DNA of 64,000 nt from Planococcus shixiaomingii (lineage in GTDB: Bacteria > Bacillota > Bacilli > Bacillales_A > Planococcaceae): assembly GCF_030413615.1 (NCBI RefSeq), contig NZ_CP129236.1, positions 1,596,001 through 1,660,000 on the forward strand. The letters are read 5' to 3'. How positions within the stretch are numbered: position 1 is the stretch's first letter; each line of letters starts with the position of its first letter. The notes under the pieces are model-generated. The model worked only from the letters and a program-made list of their open reading frames with translations. It was not told the DNA's origin and ran no database searches. This document shows, one piece after another, positions 48,230-59,099 of the stretch. The translations under genes and the position numbers were made by a program.

Positions 48230-49564
48230 ATGTCGACAGTAGCGTTCCACACGTTAGGATGTAAAGTGAATCATTACGAAACAGAAGCAATCTGGCAGCT
48301 GTTCAAAGAACAGGGTTATGAGCGCCGAGAGTTTGATCATCATTCCGATGTTTATGTGATTAATACATGTACCGTAACCAACACGGGCGACAAAAAAAGC
48401 CGTCAAGTTATCCGCCGCGCTGTCCGCAACAATCCGGACGCCGTCATTTGCGTGACAGGCTGCTATGCCCAGACATCACCGGCTGAAATCATGGCGATTC
48501 CTGGCGTGGACATCGTTGTCGGAACACAGGACCGCACCAAGCTGCTCGGCTATATCGAACAATATAAAAAAGAACGCTTGCCGATCAATGCAGTGGGCAA
48601 CATCATGAAGAATCGTGTATACGAAGAACTTGATGTTCCTGCTTTTACCGATCGGACCCGTGCTTCCTTGAAGATCCAAGAAGGCTGCAATAACTTTTGC
48701 ACATTTTGTATTATTCCTTGGGCCCGCGGCTTGATGCGTTCCCGCGATCCAAAAGAAGTGGTGCGGCAAGCTCAGCAATTGGTCGATGCCGGCTATTTGG
48801 AAATCGTTTTGACCGGCATCCACACTGGAGGCTACGGGGAAGATTTGAAAACGTATAATTTGGCGCAATTGCTCCGCGATCTTGAAAGCCAAGTGGCCGG
48901 ATTAAAACGGCTGCGGATTTCGTCCATTGAAGCCAGCCAATTAACAGATGAAGTAATCGACGTGTTGCGGGAATCTCAAATTGTAGTGCGCCATTTGCAC
49001 ATCCCGATCCAATCCGGTTCGGACACGGTTTTAAAGCGTATGCGCCGGAAATACACTATGGCATTTTTTGCGGATCGTTTGGTACAGCTGCGCAAAGCGT
49101 TGCCGGATCTTGCCATCACATCAGATGTGATTGTTGGATTCCCGGGTGAAACCGAAGAAGAATTTATGGAGACGTTCAATTTTATCAATGACCACAAATT
49201 TTCTGAACTGCATGTGTTTCCGTATTCCCAGCGAACAGGTACTCCGGCCGCTCGCATGGACGGCCAAATCGCTGAAGAAATTAAGAACGAGCGAGTCCAC
49301 CGTTTAATCACCTTAAACGACCAGCTGGCGAAAGAATATGCTTCCAAGTTTGAAGGGGAGTTGCTGGAAATCATTCCGGAAGAACGCCATGACGGAGACG
49401 GGACCACTGGAATGGTGGAAGGTTATACCGATAATTATTTGAAAGTTGCTATTCCGGGGGATGAATCCCTGATCGGCAAAATTGTTAAAGTGAAAATCAT
49501 TAAAGCAGGCTATCCTTATAACGCCGGACAATTTGTCCGGGTTATGGAAGAAATGGCTGTTTAA
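48230..49564 (+). CDS. mtaB: tRNA (N6-L-threonylcarbamoyladenosine-37-C2) methylthiotransferase MtaB
   Basis: Adds the 2-methylthio group to t6A37 of tRNA-Lys (ms2t6A). The 444-residue protein has the N-terminal MTTase domain with three cluster cysteines (TLGCKVNHYE, INTCTVT, VTGCYAQ), the radical SAM motif CNNFCTFC (about residues 147-154) and a C-terminal TRAM domain (EGYTDNYLKVAI). The LGCKVNHYE start is typical of MtaB rather than MiaB. It works on the same t6A37 base that TcdA (8.3 kb) modifies in another way. ATG after GAGGGTG. Confidence 0.96.
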   Translation: MSTVAFHTLGCKVNHYETEAIWQLFKEQGYERREFDHHSDVYVINTCTVTNTGDKKSRQVIRRAVRNNPDAVICVTGCYAQTSPAEIMAIPGVDIVVGTQDRTKLLGYIEQYKKERLPINAVGNIMKNRVYEELDVPAFTDRTRASLKIQEGCNNFCTFCIIPWARGLMRSRDPKEVVRQAQQLVDAGYLEIVLTGIHTGGYGEDLKTYNLAQLLRDLESQVAGLKRLRISSIEASQLTDEVIDVLRESQIVVRHLHIPIQSGSDTVLKRMRRKYTMAFFADRLVQLRKALPDLAITSDVIVGFPGETEEEFMETFNFINDHKFSELHVFPYSQRTGTPAARMDGQIAEEIKNERVHRLITLNDQLAKEYASKFEGELLEIIPEERHDGDGTTGMVEGYTDNYLKVAIPGDESLIGKIVKVKIIKAGYPYNAGQFVRVMEEMAV

Positions 49565-49596
49565 TTTAAAACAACAAGAGAATGGAGCTTTTTTAA

Positions 49597-50265
49597 ATGA
49601 CAAACATTGCATCTTACATCGACCATACTTTATTGAAACCTGAAACAACTCACGAACAAATCGTCCAGCTTTGCAAAGAAGCAGCAGAATACAAATTCGC
49701 TTCTGTTTGCGTTAATCCGGCATGGGTTGAGGCGGCAGCCGCTGAACTTCAGGAAAGCACAGTGAAAGTATGTACGGTAATCGGTTTCCCGCTTGGAGCA
49801 TCAACATCTGAAACGAAAGCATTTGAAACTTCTGATGCGATCGCAAAAGGCGCAGGCGAAATTGATATGGTTATCAACATCGGCGCTTTAAAAAGCGGCA
49901 ACAACGAACTAGTGAAAAAGGATATTGAAGCAGTAGTAGGAGCAGCAAAAGGAAAAGCAATCGTTAAAGTTATTATTGAGACGGCTCTTTTGACTGACGA
50001 GGAAAAAGTAACAGCTTCACGTCTTTCAAAAGAAGCGGGCGCTGATTTCGTTAAGACCTCTACTGGATTTTCTACTGGCGGCGCAACTGTTGCAGACGTT
50101 AAATTGATGCGTGAAACAGTTGGAGCAGACTTAGGTGTGAAAGCTTCCGGCGGCGTAAGAAGCTTGGAAGACGTGCAAGGAATGATCGAAGCGGGAGCAA
50201 GCCGTATCGGTGCAAGTTCAGGTGTGCAAATCATGCAAGGTTTAACTTCTGATTCAGATTATTAA
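49597..50265 (+). CDS. deoC: Deoxyribose-phosphate aldolase
   Basis: Class I aldolase cleaving 2-deoxyribose-5-phosphate into acetaldehyde and glyceraldehyde-3-phosphate. The 222-residue protein has [15 protein letters not shown], the Schiff-base Lys in [14 protein letters not shown] strand ([13 protein letters not shown]) and the proton-relay Lys in [11 protein letters not shown]. In B. subtilis deoC is elsewhere with deoxynucleoside genes (dra-nupC-pdp), so its place between mtaB and rpsU differs. ATG 32 bases after mtaB; a weak GGAG lies upstream (AATGGAGC). Confidence 0.96.
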   Translation: MTNIASYIDHTLLKPETTHEQIVQLCKEAAEYKFASVCVNPAWVEAAAAELQESTVKVCTVIGFPLGASTSETKAFETSDAIAKGAGEIDMVINIGALKSGNNELVKKDIEAVVGAAKGKAIVKVIIETALLTDEEKVTASRLSKEAGADFVKTSTGFSTGGATVADVKLMRETVGADLGVKASGGVRSLEDVQGMIEAGASRIGASSGVQIMQGLTSDSDY

Positions 50266-50268
50266 CTA

Positions 50269-50297
50269 TTGACCTATACTGAAAAATACGATATAAT
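50269..50297 (+). promoter_or_regulatory. Sigma-A promoter of rpsU
   Basis: TTGACC, 17 bases, TATAAT, directly after deoC. It gives an rpsU leader of about 57 bases. Confidence 0.87.
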
Positions 50298-50360
50298 TTT
50301 CTAGTATATAACACTTGTTGTTATTTGTTTCAACGTGTGTTCGGAGGGAGGGAAAAAGAG

Positions 50361-50534
50361 ATGACAAAAACTACCGTTCGTAAAAACGAATCGATTGAAG
50401 ATGCTCTTCGCCGCTTCAAACGCACTGTTTCTAAATCCGGAACAATGCAAGAGGTAAGAAAGCGTGAGTTTTATGATAAACCAAGCGTAAAACGCAAACT
50501 GAAATCAGAAGCTGCGCGTAAACGTAAATTTTAA
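50361..50534 (+). CDS. rpsU: 30S ribosomal protein S21
   Basis: A 57-residue basic protein ([38 protein letters not shown]) typical of bS21. Start at 50361 behind GGAGGGAGGG; the open frame runs upstream but does not match the family. In B. subtilis yqeY follows; here a terminator follows and yqeY is absent. Confidence 0.98.
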   Translation: MTKTTVRKNESIEDALRRFKRTVSKSGTMQEVRKREFYDKPSVKRKLKSEAARKRKF

Positions 50535-50576
50535 TTGATTTTTACTTATAACTGACTATTAAAAAATATGAACGAC

Positions 50577-50619
50577 AGCTAAACCGGCTGCACGAATTTT
50601 TCGTGCAGCCGGTTTTTTA
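50577..50619 (+). terminator. Intrinsic terminator of rpsU
   Basis: AAACCGGCTGCACGAA / TTCGTGCAGCCGGTTT with six T: very stable. Confidence 0.94.
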
Positions 50620-50754
50620 TATTCATTTAGCCGAGCATGTTCTTTTTCATTTTTCAAATTCTCCTATAATATAATAAAAAAGAAGGATTTCGTGAAACTA
50701 TTTGCCAGTTGATACGTAAATAAGATGTACAGTATAACAAGAGGAGGAGTTCCT

Positions 50755-52080
50755 TTGCGCGGCGCTAAGATTTCTACTGTATTTGTCTTTTTGCTGATGT
50801 CGTTTCTTTTGTTTTTGCCGTTCATCCACGCAGAGACGCCGAAAGTTTATGTCATACCGATCGAAGCTGAAGTTGAAAGAGGTTTGCAATCTTTTATTGA
50901 ACGTGGGATTGAAGAAGCGGAAGATGCTGGAGCCGATGCAATCATCTTTGATATTGACACTCCTGGCGGTTTTGTCCAGGCTGCGGATGGCATTGCCCGT
51001 CTCATGGGAGACACAAAACTGGAAACCATAGCTTTCGTCAATCCGGATGCTTTGTCTGCCGGAGCATTTCTGGCATTAAACAGTGACGAAATTTACATGC
51101 ATCCAAGTGGACGCATGGGCGCTGCGCAAGTGATCGACCAAGCCGGCAATGCAGCAGGAGCTAAAGCGAACAGCGCCTGGCTGTCTTCGATGAAAATTGC
51201 CGCTGAATCAGCTGGCCGGAATCCACAATACGCATTGGCTATGGCAGATGCTTCAATCGCTGTGCCAGATCTTCAAACTGGAGATGGCAAGCTGCTGACA
51301 TTAAGTGCCTCGGAAGCTGAACGTGTAAAATACTCAGAAGGAACTGTTTCAAGCATTGAAGAACTGCTGGCTTTGAAAAACTATGAAAATGCCGAGTTAG
51401 TTTCTGTAAATGAAACCTTATCTGAGAAACTTGCCCGCTTTTTGACCAATCCGGTAGTGGTTCCGATTTTGCTATCGATTGCTTTTCTTGGAATGATTTT
51501 AGAGCTGTTTACTCCAGGTTTAGGAATTCCGGGCATCATTGGGTTGTCGTCTTTAATGCTGTTCTTTTATGGGCACTTGGTGGCGGGGTTGGCAGGGTAC
51601 GAAACCGTTGTTTTGCTAATAATCGGTTTTGCTCTTCTGGCAACCGAGTTTTTTGTGCCAGGTGGAATCATAGGGTTTTTAGGGTTATCGGCAATTCTTG
51701 GCAGCATCCTATTAGCAGGAGAAGACTTTCAGACCACGGCCCTTGCTATACTTATCGCATTGCTTGTAGCAACAGTAGGGATGGTGATTTTGTTGAAATT
51801 CTTTGGGAAGAGGCTCCACTTGTTTAACCGCATCATTTTGATGGATGCGACAGATACCGAAAGCGGTTATGTGTCGAATGTCAATCGGTTGGAACTAATC
51901 GGACAGACTGCTGTCACAATGACAGCTCTACGCCCTTCCGGGACCATTGTCTTGAACGATGAACGGATTGACGCCGTATCAGAAGGCCGTTTTGTGGGTC
52001 CAGGCAAAAACGTTAAAATTATCAAAGTAGAAGGATCGCGAATTGTTGTACGAGAGATCGACCTAGAAGGGGAGGAATAA
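50755..52080 (+). CDS. NfeD family membrane protein with ClpP-like serine protease domain (YqeZ-like)
   Basis: Partner of the flotillin FloA encoded next. The 441-residue protein has a signal peptide (about residues 1-27), a ClpP-class serine protease domain (FDIDTPGGFVQAADGIA; putative catalytic Ser in NPDALSAGAFLAL; about residues 30-210), four to five transmembrane helices (about 235-345) and a C-terminal NfeD OB-fold (LIGQTAVTMTALRPSGTI). This is the long NfeD form. TTG at 50755 with AGGAGGAG 6 bases upstream is preferred over an ATG at 50725 that lacks such a site. It ends 3 bases before floA. Confidence 0.92.
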   Translation: MRGAKISTVFVFLLMSFLLFLPFIHAETPKVYVIPIEAEVERGLQSFIERGIEEAEDAGADAIIFDIDTPGGFVQAADGIARLMGDTKLETIAFVNPDALSAGAFLALNSDEIYMHPSGRMGAAQVIDQAGNAAGAKANSAWLSSMKIAAESAGRNPQYALAMADASIAVPDLQTGDGKLLTLSASEAERVKYSEGTVSSIEELLALKNYENAELVSVNETLSEKLARFLTNPVVVPILLSIAFLGMILELFTPGLGIPGIIGLSSLMLFFYGHLVAGLAGYETVVLLIIGFALLATEFFVPGGIIGFLGLSAILGSILLAGEDFQTTALAILIALLVATVGMVILLKFFGKRLHLFNRIILMDATDTESGYVSNVNRLELIGQTAVTMTALRPSGTIVLNDERIDAVSEGRFVGPGKNVKIIKVEGSRIVVREIDLEGEE

Positions 52081-52083
52081 GAA

Positions 52084-53070
52084 ATGGGACTTGAAACACT
52101 TGGATTAGGCGCTGCTATAATCGCCATTATCGTTGTATTGGCTATATTCTTCACTTTTGTTCCGATTACGCTTTGGATTTCCGCAATGGCGGCAGGCGTA
52201 CGCGTCAGTATTTTCACTTTGGTCGGGATGCGGCTACGCCGCGTTATTCCGTCGCGAATTGTAAATCCGCTGATCAAGGCTTCAAAAGCGGGTCTGACGG
52301 TAACTATCAATCAACTTGAAAGCCATTATCTGGCAGGGGGGAACGTTGACCGTGTAGTTAACGCATTGATCGCGGCCCACCGAGCAAATATCGAACTGCC
52401 GTTTGAACGCGCTGCGGCGATTGATTTGGCTGGACGTGACGTGCTGGAAGCAGTACAAATGTCCGTTAACCCGAAAGTCATTGAAACGCCATTTATCGCA
52501 GGTGTAGCGATGAATGGGATTGAAGTTAAAGCGAAAGCCCGCATTACGGTCCGGGCTAATATTGACCGCCTAGTAGGTGGTGCCGGTGAAGCGACAATCG
52601 TTGCCCGTGTAGGTGAAGGTATCGTCTCGACGCTCGGTTCCAGTACAAGCCATGCAACAGTGCTTGAAAATCCTGATTTGATTTCTCAAACCGTTTTGGC
52701 GAAAGGGCTTGACTCCGGTACAGCATTTGAAATTCTGTCGATCGATATTGCGGATGTGGATATCGGCAAAAATATCGGTGCAGAGCTTCAAACTGAACAA
52801 GCGGAAGCTGACAAAAAGATTGCGCAGGCAAAAGCGGAAGAACGCCGTGCAATGGCTGTCGCAAGCGAACAGGAAATGAAAGCCAAAGTTGTGGAAATGA
52901 GAGCAAAAGTTGTCGAAGCGGAAGCTGAAGTTCCTATGGCGATGTCAGAAGCGCTGCGCTCAGGAAATTTTGGCGTAATGGACTATATCAACTACAAAAA
53001 CGTCCAGGCAGATACCAGCATGCGGGATTCCATCGCTCGTTCTGGAGCCGAAATGTCCGACAATAAGTAA
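52084..53070 (+). CDS. floA: Flotillin-like protein FloA
   Basis: Membrane scaffold of lipid microdomains affecting fluidity, cell-wall synthesis and secretion. The 328-residue protein has an N-terminal membrane hairpin (about residues 10-50), an SPFH-like domain ([21 protein letters not shown] region, about 135-200; marker pieces [19 protein letters not shown]) and a Glu/Ala-rich coiled coil ([19 protein letters not shown]). ATG after GGGGAGGAATAAG. Forms an operon with the NfeD gene before it and a small hypothetical gene after it. Confidence 0.96.
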   Translation: MGLETLGLGAAIIAIIVVLAIFFTFVPITLWISAMAAGVRVSIFTLVGMRLRRVIPSRIVNPLIKASKAGLTVTINQLESHYLAGGNVDRVVNALIAAHRANIELPFERAAAIDLAGRDVLEAVQMSVNPKVIETPFIAGVAMNGIEVKAKARITVRANIDRLVGGAGEATIVARVGEGIVSTLGSSTSHATVLENPDLISQTVLAKGLDSGTAFEILSIDIADVDIGKNIGAELQTEQAEADKKIAQAKAEERRAMAVASEQEMKAKVVEMRAKVVEAEAEVPMAMSEALRSGNFGVMDYINYKNVQADTSMRDSIARSGAEMSDNK

Positions 53071-53100
53071 AGCCGGCCATACGCCAGGAAGGGATGGTGG

Positions 53101-53577
53101 ATGAATGTGGAAGGTCTCATCATTGGATTTATCATCATGGCTCTAGGCGCTCTTTTCAGCCAGAAAAAAACGGCCGATGAACCCGGAAAGCCGAGCAATT
53201 CGCCGCAGGCAACCAGGCAGCGAACCATGAAACGCGCCGAAGATTACGCAAAAGAAATTTATGGCGAATTCCAAACCCAGATGAAAGATCATCCGGAAAG
53301 AACCAAACAGGTTGCACGTAAAGTGCAGGAAACGGTTGAAAGATCTCCTTTTGCACAACAAGTGCAAGAAACGGTCGAAAGTTCCCCTTACCTGAAACCG
53401 GAGCGTGAAGTTCCGGCAAAAAAATCGACAGGCAGGCTAAACTCCAACGCATCTGCCCAGGGGAACGCTTTAAAATCTCGTTCAACTGCCGCGACTATGT
53501 TTCCTTTAGAAAAAGAGGACTTGAAAAAAAGTATTATTTTATCGGAAATTTTATTGCCGCCAAAGTCGAAAAGATGA
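53101..53577 (+). CDS. Hypothetical protein with N-terminal transmembrane anchor
   Basis: A 158-residue protein I cannot assign. One hydrophobic helix at residues 3-20 (GLIIGFIIMALGALF), then a hydrophilic, probably helical region with a small internal duplication (KVQETVERSPF / QVQETVESSPY, about residues 72-97), and a C-terminal stretch DLKKSIILSEILLPPKSKR of the kind seen at the ends of several Bacilli proteins of unknown role. It replaces the yqfB-yqfC-yqfD genes of B. subtilis between floA and phoH. A microdomain role is only suggested by its operon. Confidence 0.75.
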   Translation: MNVEGLIIGFIIMALGALFSQKKTADEPGKPSNSPQATRQRTMKRAEDYAKEIYGEFQTQMKDHPERTKQVARKVQETVERSPFAQQVQETVESSPYLKPEREVPAKKSTGRLNSNASAQGNALKSRSTAATMFPLEKEDLKKSIILSEILLPPKSKR

Positions 53578-53581
53578 TTTT

Positions 53582-53618
53582 TGAAGCTGTCTAGCCTATG
53601 CTAGACAGCTTTTTATTT
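53582..53618 (+). terminator. Intrinsic terminator of the nfeD-floA operon
   Basis: AAGCTGTCTAGC / GCTAGACAGCTT with CTAT loop and TTTTTATTTAT. Confidence 0.92.
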
Positions 53619-53711
53619 ATTCGTAATATATACACGAAATGTTTTACAGAGGGTTATAATAAGTGATAGAGTGAGAATAGTACTAATACTTAATTTTAAG
53701 GGAGCGTCTAC

Positions 53712-54671
53712 ATGACAGAAAACCAATTACTCGAACTGCATGTTAAAGATCCAAATGAAGCCTTGCTACTTCTTGGGATTTCTGATAATCATATGACTCT
53801 CATTGAAGAAGCACTTGATATTCAAATTATCACCCGAGGAGATGTCATCAGATTATCAGGCACAGATGAAGGCAAACAGACGGGAAAACTTCTAATAGAA
53901 CAATTGCTTAAAGTTATCCGCAGAGGTATAAATATCGATCAGCGCGACATTGTGTCAGCAATTGAAATGGCAAAAGCGGGAACAATCGAATATTTCGCTG
54001 AACTTTATGATGAAGAAATTGCAAAAAACGCGAACGGAAAATCGATTCGTGCGAAAACAATCGGACAACGCCATTATGTCCGTGCAGTACGGGGGAAAGA
54101 CCTGGTATTCGGGATTGGGCCAGCAGGAACCGGGAAAACGTATCTGGCGGTCGTGATGGCGGTGCAAGCACTCAAAACTGGCGCAGTCAAACGCATCATC
54201 TTAACCCGTCCAGCAGTGGAAGCTGGAGAAAGCCTTGGATTTCTGCCGGGTGATTTAAAAGAAAAAGTAGATCCTTATCTTCGGCCATTATATGATTCCC
54301 TTCATGATGTATTAGGGCTGGAACAAACCAACCGTTTTATTGAACGAGGAATCATTGAAATTGCACCGCTTGCTTATATGAGAGGGCGTACTTTAGACGA
54401 AGCATTTGTCATTTTGGACGAAGCGCAAAATACGACAAAAGCCCAAATGAAAATGTTTTTGACACGTCTCGGCTTTGATTCGAAAATGATCATCACCGGA
54501 GACAAAACACAGATTGATTTGCCGCGCGGAGCCGAATCCGGATTGATTGCTGCGGAAACCATATTAAAAGGCGTAAAAGATGTTCATTTCCAGTACCTGG
54601 AAAGCGGAGACGTCGTTCGACATCCACTTGTCGCCAAAATTATTGAAGCATACGAAAACCAGTCTACTTAA
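53712..54671 (+). CDS. phoH: PhoH family ATPase
   Basis: Cytoplasmic P-loop ATPase linked with RNA metabolism (often next to ybeY). The 319-residue protein has an N-terminal KH-like part (about residues 1-90) and a PhoH domain with Walker A GPAGTGKTYLAVVMA (about 137-151), Walker B AFVILDEAQN and TGDKTQIDLPRG. The gene ends in a terminator and pgpH has its own leader, so phoH and ybeY are close but not in one simple unit. ATG after GGGAGCG. Confidence 0.95.
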   Translation: MTENQLLELHVKDPNEALLLLGISDNHMTLIEEALDIQIITRGDVIRLSGTDEGKQTGKLLIEQLLKVIRRGINIDQRDIVSAIEMAKAGTIEYFAELYDEEIAKNANGKSIRAKTIGQRHYVRAVRGKDLVFGIGPAGTGKTYLAVVMAVQALKTGAVKRIILTRPAVEAGESLGFLPGDLKEKVDPYLRPLYDSLHDVLGLEQTNRFIERGIIEIAPLAYMRGRTLDEAFVILDEAQNTTKAQMKMFLTRLGFDSKMIITGDKTQIDLPRGAESGLIAAETILKGVKDVHFQYLESGDVVRHPLVAKIIEAYENQST

Positions 54672-54690
54672 GAGACTGGTTTTTCTATTG
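54653..54690 (+). terminator. Intrinsic terminator overlapping the phoH end
   Basis: AACCAGTCT / AGACTGGTT with ACTTAAG loop (containing the TAA) and T-run. Confidence 0.85.
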
Positions 54691-54754
54691 CTTCTAAATT
54701 TCCATTGAAATATAAGAATTTCAAATTATTTGAAATAGACCGTGAAATCCCGGC

Positions 54755-54775
54755 CTACAATTGATATGATTGTAG
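54755..54775. promoter_or_regulatory. Perfect inverted repeat upstream of pgpH
   Basis: CTACAAT-N7-ATTGTAG, 22 bases before the pgpH start, overlapping TACAAT and TATGAT boxes that could be -10 elements. It may be an operator; no known regulator motif is recognised. Confidence 0.5.
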
Positions 54776-54796
54776 TATAAAGAGTGGGGTGGTTCT

Positions 54797-56911
54797 ATGC
54801 GCCAACGGGCAAAACGCCTTTATGAAAAGGCGGGTTTTAAAGTAATTGCAAGCGGAACGATTTTTCTGCTAGGGGTCACAATTTATGCATTTTTGTATCC
54901 TTCGATAAATAGTGATACGTATGACGTTCAATTATTTGAATTATCGGACGAAACGATCCGGTCGGCAAAAACGGTTGAAGATCCCATTAAGACCCAACTG
55001 GAAAGAGATCGGATAGCGGCAGAAATTTCGCCAAGCTTTAAATTCAACGATGAACTTGCCAGAAATCAGGCAGCAGTCATCGATTCGCTTTTCGGCTATG
55101 TCTTGGAAGTAAAAAATACGGCTAAAGACAAAAAAGAAAAAGCGCCGGATATGGCATCCATGGTAGCTAGCCTCCGGGAAAATCTCCGGCTGATGGAAAC
55201 GAGCGATAACGGCTTAAGGTTGGCGGATGATACGCTGCGGAATCTTTTGCTATTGCCTGAGGAGCGGCTTCAAGGAGTACAGAAAGTGCTGCAAGACGCT
55301 GTGGAAAATCGATTGAACGAGCCGGTTCGGGAAGAAGCCGTCCTTGAAGTACGCAACAGCATTGAACAGGAACTGAGAGAAGATGAAGCGATACCGGCCT
55401 CCGTTTTGGAAGCGGCCATCGCCATCGCCCGCTTTGCCATAAAGCCGAATGAAATGGTAGACGAAGAATTGACGAACGCTCAGATGGAACAAGCCAAAGC
55501 CAGTGTCGAGCCGACACGGATCTTGCAAGGGCAAGTGCTGGTCCAAGAAGGCCAAGTGGTGGACCGGGATGTTTACCGCCAGTTGGAACTGGCAGGCATG
55601 ACCGAACAACAGCAAAATCTAAAACCGCCGGCCGGCTTACTGCTTTTTGCCATTATTGCAATGGGTTTGCTATGGCTCATCACGAAGCGTTCGACGGCAA
55701 AAGAGCCGGAGAAAATAACTGCGCTGTTAGTGACTGGCAGCATAATAGCCATTTCACTGGCATTGATGAAGTTGATAAGCATAGTCAGCGGAAATTTTGA
55801 AGTGATCATCGCATTTCTGTTTCCAACCGCTTTGGCCGGTATGATGACCCGTTCATTAATAAATGAGCGATATGCAGTTTTTGTAACGTTCCTTATAGCG
55901 GCGAGTGCCGGAATTATGCTGCAAGCAAATTATGCAGGGATTTTGGAAATGGATGTTGCATTATATATTTTATTTGGCGGGCTTGCTGGCATTTATATGA
56001 TTGAACGAGACGACCGGCGTGCGCGTTTATTGCAGGCGAGCGTCGGGGTTGCTGCTGTTAATATGTTGTATGTAGGGTTTTACCTGCTAATGGGCCAAAG
56101 CCAGTATGATTGGCCGGAAATCGGATTTTATTTGGCGGCAGCTTTGGTTTCGGGTTTGATATCAGGTGCATTGACAATTGGGCTTTTGCCGTTTTTTGAA
56201 TCGGTATTTCGAATGTTGTCGACCATGCGGCTTATTGAATTGTCCAATCCGAATCATCTGCTGTTAAAGAAAATCTTGATGGAAACGCCGGGGACATACC
56301 ATCACAGTGTCATGGTTGCCAATTTGGCGGACGCCTCCTGCGAAGCTATAGGGGCAAATGGTTTACTGGCACGAGTTGGGTGCTATTATCATGATATAGG
56401 GAAAACTAAAATGCCTCAATTTTTTATTGAAAATCAAATGAATATACGAAACCCGCATGACTCCATCCCGCCTGACACAAGCCGTGACATCATTTTGGCT
56501 CATGGCAGACAAGGGGCGGAAATTCTTAGAAAGCACAAAATGCCAAAAGAAATCGTCGATATAGCGGCACAGCACCACGGCACCAGTTTGCTGAAGTTTT
56601 TTTACCACAAAGCAAAAGAGAAGGACCCTGAAGTGGATGAGACACTTTACCGCTACGCAGGACCGAAACCGCAAACAAAGGAAATCGGAGTAATCGCCAT
56701 TGCCGACAGCGTTGAAGCTGCAGTCCGGTCGATGAAAGAACCGACTTCAGAAAAAATAAAAAATTTGGTCGATGCCATTGTAGAGGATAAACTGAAAGAT
56801 GGGCAGTTTGATGAATGTGATTTGACGATGAAAGAATTGAAAACGGTTAAAAAGGTAATGTGCGAAACGTTGAACGGAACGTTCCATACACGAATTGAAT
56901 ATCCGAAATAA
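54797..56911 (+). CDS. pgpH: Cyclic-di-AMP phosphodiesterase PgpH (7TM-HD)
   Basis: Membrane HD phosphodiesterase that degrades c-di-AMP, controlling potassium and osmotic balance. The 704-residue protein has one N-terminal transmembrane helix (about residues 17-37), a large extracytoplasmic 7TMR-HDED domain (to about 270), seven transmembrane helices (about 275-480) and a cytoplasmic HD domain (TPGTYHHSVMVANLA, GCYYHDIGKTKMPQF, HGRQGAEILRKH, IAQHH-type DIAAQHHG). ATG after AGTGGGGTGG. ybeY follows. Confidence 0.96.
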   Translation: MRQRAKRLYEKAGFKVIASGTIFLLGVTIYAFLYPSINSDTYDVQLFELSDETIRSAKTVEDPIKTQLERDRIAAEISPSFKFNDELARNQAAVIDSLFGYVLEVKNTAKDKKEKAPDMASMVASLRENLRLMETSDNGLRLADDTLRNLLLLPEERLQGVQKVLQDAVENRLNEPVREEAVLEVRNSIEQELREDEAIPASVLEAAIAIARFAIKPNEMVDEELTNAQMEQAKASVEPTRILQGQVLVQEGQVVDRDVYRQLELAGMTEQQQNLKPPAGLLLFAIIAMGLLWLITKRSTAKEPEKITALLVTGSIIAISLALMKLISIVSGNFEVIIAFLFPTALAGMMTRSLINERYAVFVTFLIAASAGIMLQANYAGILEMDVALYILFGGLAGIYMIERDDRRARLLQASVGVAAVNMLYVGFYLLMGQSQYDWPEIGFYLAAALVSGLISGALTIGLLPFFESVFRMLSTMRLIELSNPNHLLLKKILMETPGTYHHSVMVANLADASCEAIGANGLLARVGCYYHDIGKTKMPQFFIENQMNIRNPHDSIPPDTSRDIILAHGRQGAEILRKHKMPKEIVDIAAQHHGTSLLKFFYHKAKEKDPEVDETLYRYAGPKPQTKEIGVIAIADSVEAAVRSMKEPTSEKIKNLVDAIVEDKLKDGQFDECDLTMKELKTVKKVMCETLNGTFHTRIEYPK

Positions 56912-56932
56912 TAAATGCTGGGAGGAAAGGCT

Positions 56933-57415
56933 ATGTTGTCAATCGATTTACTGGATGAGACAGCTACTTTGAGCGACAGTGATTTGCAATTTGTAGAAAA
57001 AGTGCTGAAGCATGCAGCGGAGGCTGAAGAAATTGGAACTGCCGAGGTGTCGGTGACGTTTGTAACCAATGACATGATCCAGGACATTAATAAGGAATAC
57101 CGTGGAAAAAACGAACCGACGGATGTTATTTCTTTTGCAATGGAGGAACTGGGGGAAGGCGAGCTTGAAATCGTTGGCTTGATGGCACCGCGCACCTTAG
57201 GCGATATTATCATTTCACTGGACCGGACAAAAGAGCAGGCAGCTGATTATGGCCATTCATTTGAACGTGAACTTGGCTTTCTGGCTGTTCATGGGTTTTT
57301 GCATCTTCTTGGTTATGACCATATGACCAAAGAAGACGAGAAAAAGATGTTTTCACGGCAAGAAGAAATCTTATCATCACTAGGAATTACGCGTAACCAA
57401 AATGAACGCGAATAG
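56933..57415 (+). CDS. ybeY: Endoribonuclease YbeY
   Basis: Zinc-dependent RNase in 16S rRNA 3'-end maturation and ribosome quality control. The 160-residue protein has [18 protein letters not shown] and the metal motif [11 protein letters not shown] (HxxxHxxxxxH, about residues 127-137). Start at 56933 behind GGAGGAAAGG; an ATG at 56915 precedes that site. Its end overlaps dgkA by 14 bases. Confidence 0.96.
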   Translation: MLSIDLLDETATLSDSDLQFVEKVLKHAAEAEEIGTAEVSVTFVTNDMIQDINKEYRGKNEPTDVISFAMEELGEGELEIVGLMAPRTLGDIIISLDRTKEQAADYGHSFERELGFLAVHGFLHLLGYDHMTKEDEKKMFSRQEEILSSLGITRNQNERE

Positions 57416-57755
57416 ATTTTTTCGTTCATTCAAATTTGCGGCAGAAGGGATAAAAACGGCGCTAGTTAAAGAACAAAACGTTCGTTTCCACTTTTTGGCG
57501 GCCGTAATTGTGGTGATCGCCGCTTTTTTCACCGGCTTGTCGTATACTGAATGGCAGGTCATCATTTTGTTGATCGGCGGCATGATTGCACTGGAATTGA
57601 TCAATTCTGCACTCGAGCGCGTCGTGGACTTGGTGACTGGTGAATTTCATCCTCTCGCCAAACAAGCAAAAGACATAGCAGCAGGTGCAGTTTTGGTTTT
57701 CGCAGTTGCTAGTGCTATAATTGGTTTACTAATCTTTATACCAAAATGGTTTTAA
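57402..57755 (+). CDS. dgkA: Diacylglycerol/undecaprenol kinase DgkA
   Basis: Small integral membrane kinase; the Gram-positive enzyme mainly phosphorylates undecaprenol to the cell-wall carrier lipid. The 117-residue protein has three transmembrane helices and the family motif [13 protein letters not shown] followed by [13 protein letters not shown] lies inside the 3' end of ybeY without a clear ribosome-binding site, suggesting translational coupling. Confidence 0.95.
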   Translation: MNANRFFRSFKFAAEGIKTALVKEQNVRFHFLAAVIVVIAAFFTGLSYTEWQVIILLIGGMIALELINSALERVVDLVTGEFHPLAKQAKDIAAGAVLVFAVASAIIGLLIFIPKWF

Positions 57756-57775
57756 TCTAACAGAGGTGATATTAA

Positions 57776-59087
<1,312 letters not shown>

Positions 59088-59099
59088 GGAGCTGCCTGC

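Noticed and set aside
50709..50738. TTGATA-N18-TATAAC as the nfeD promoter
   Set aside because: The start point would fall on or after the ribosome-binding site at 50743-50749. A TATAAT at 50665 is the alternative but lacks a good -35.
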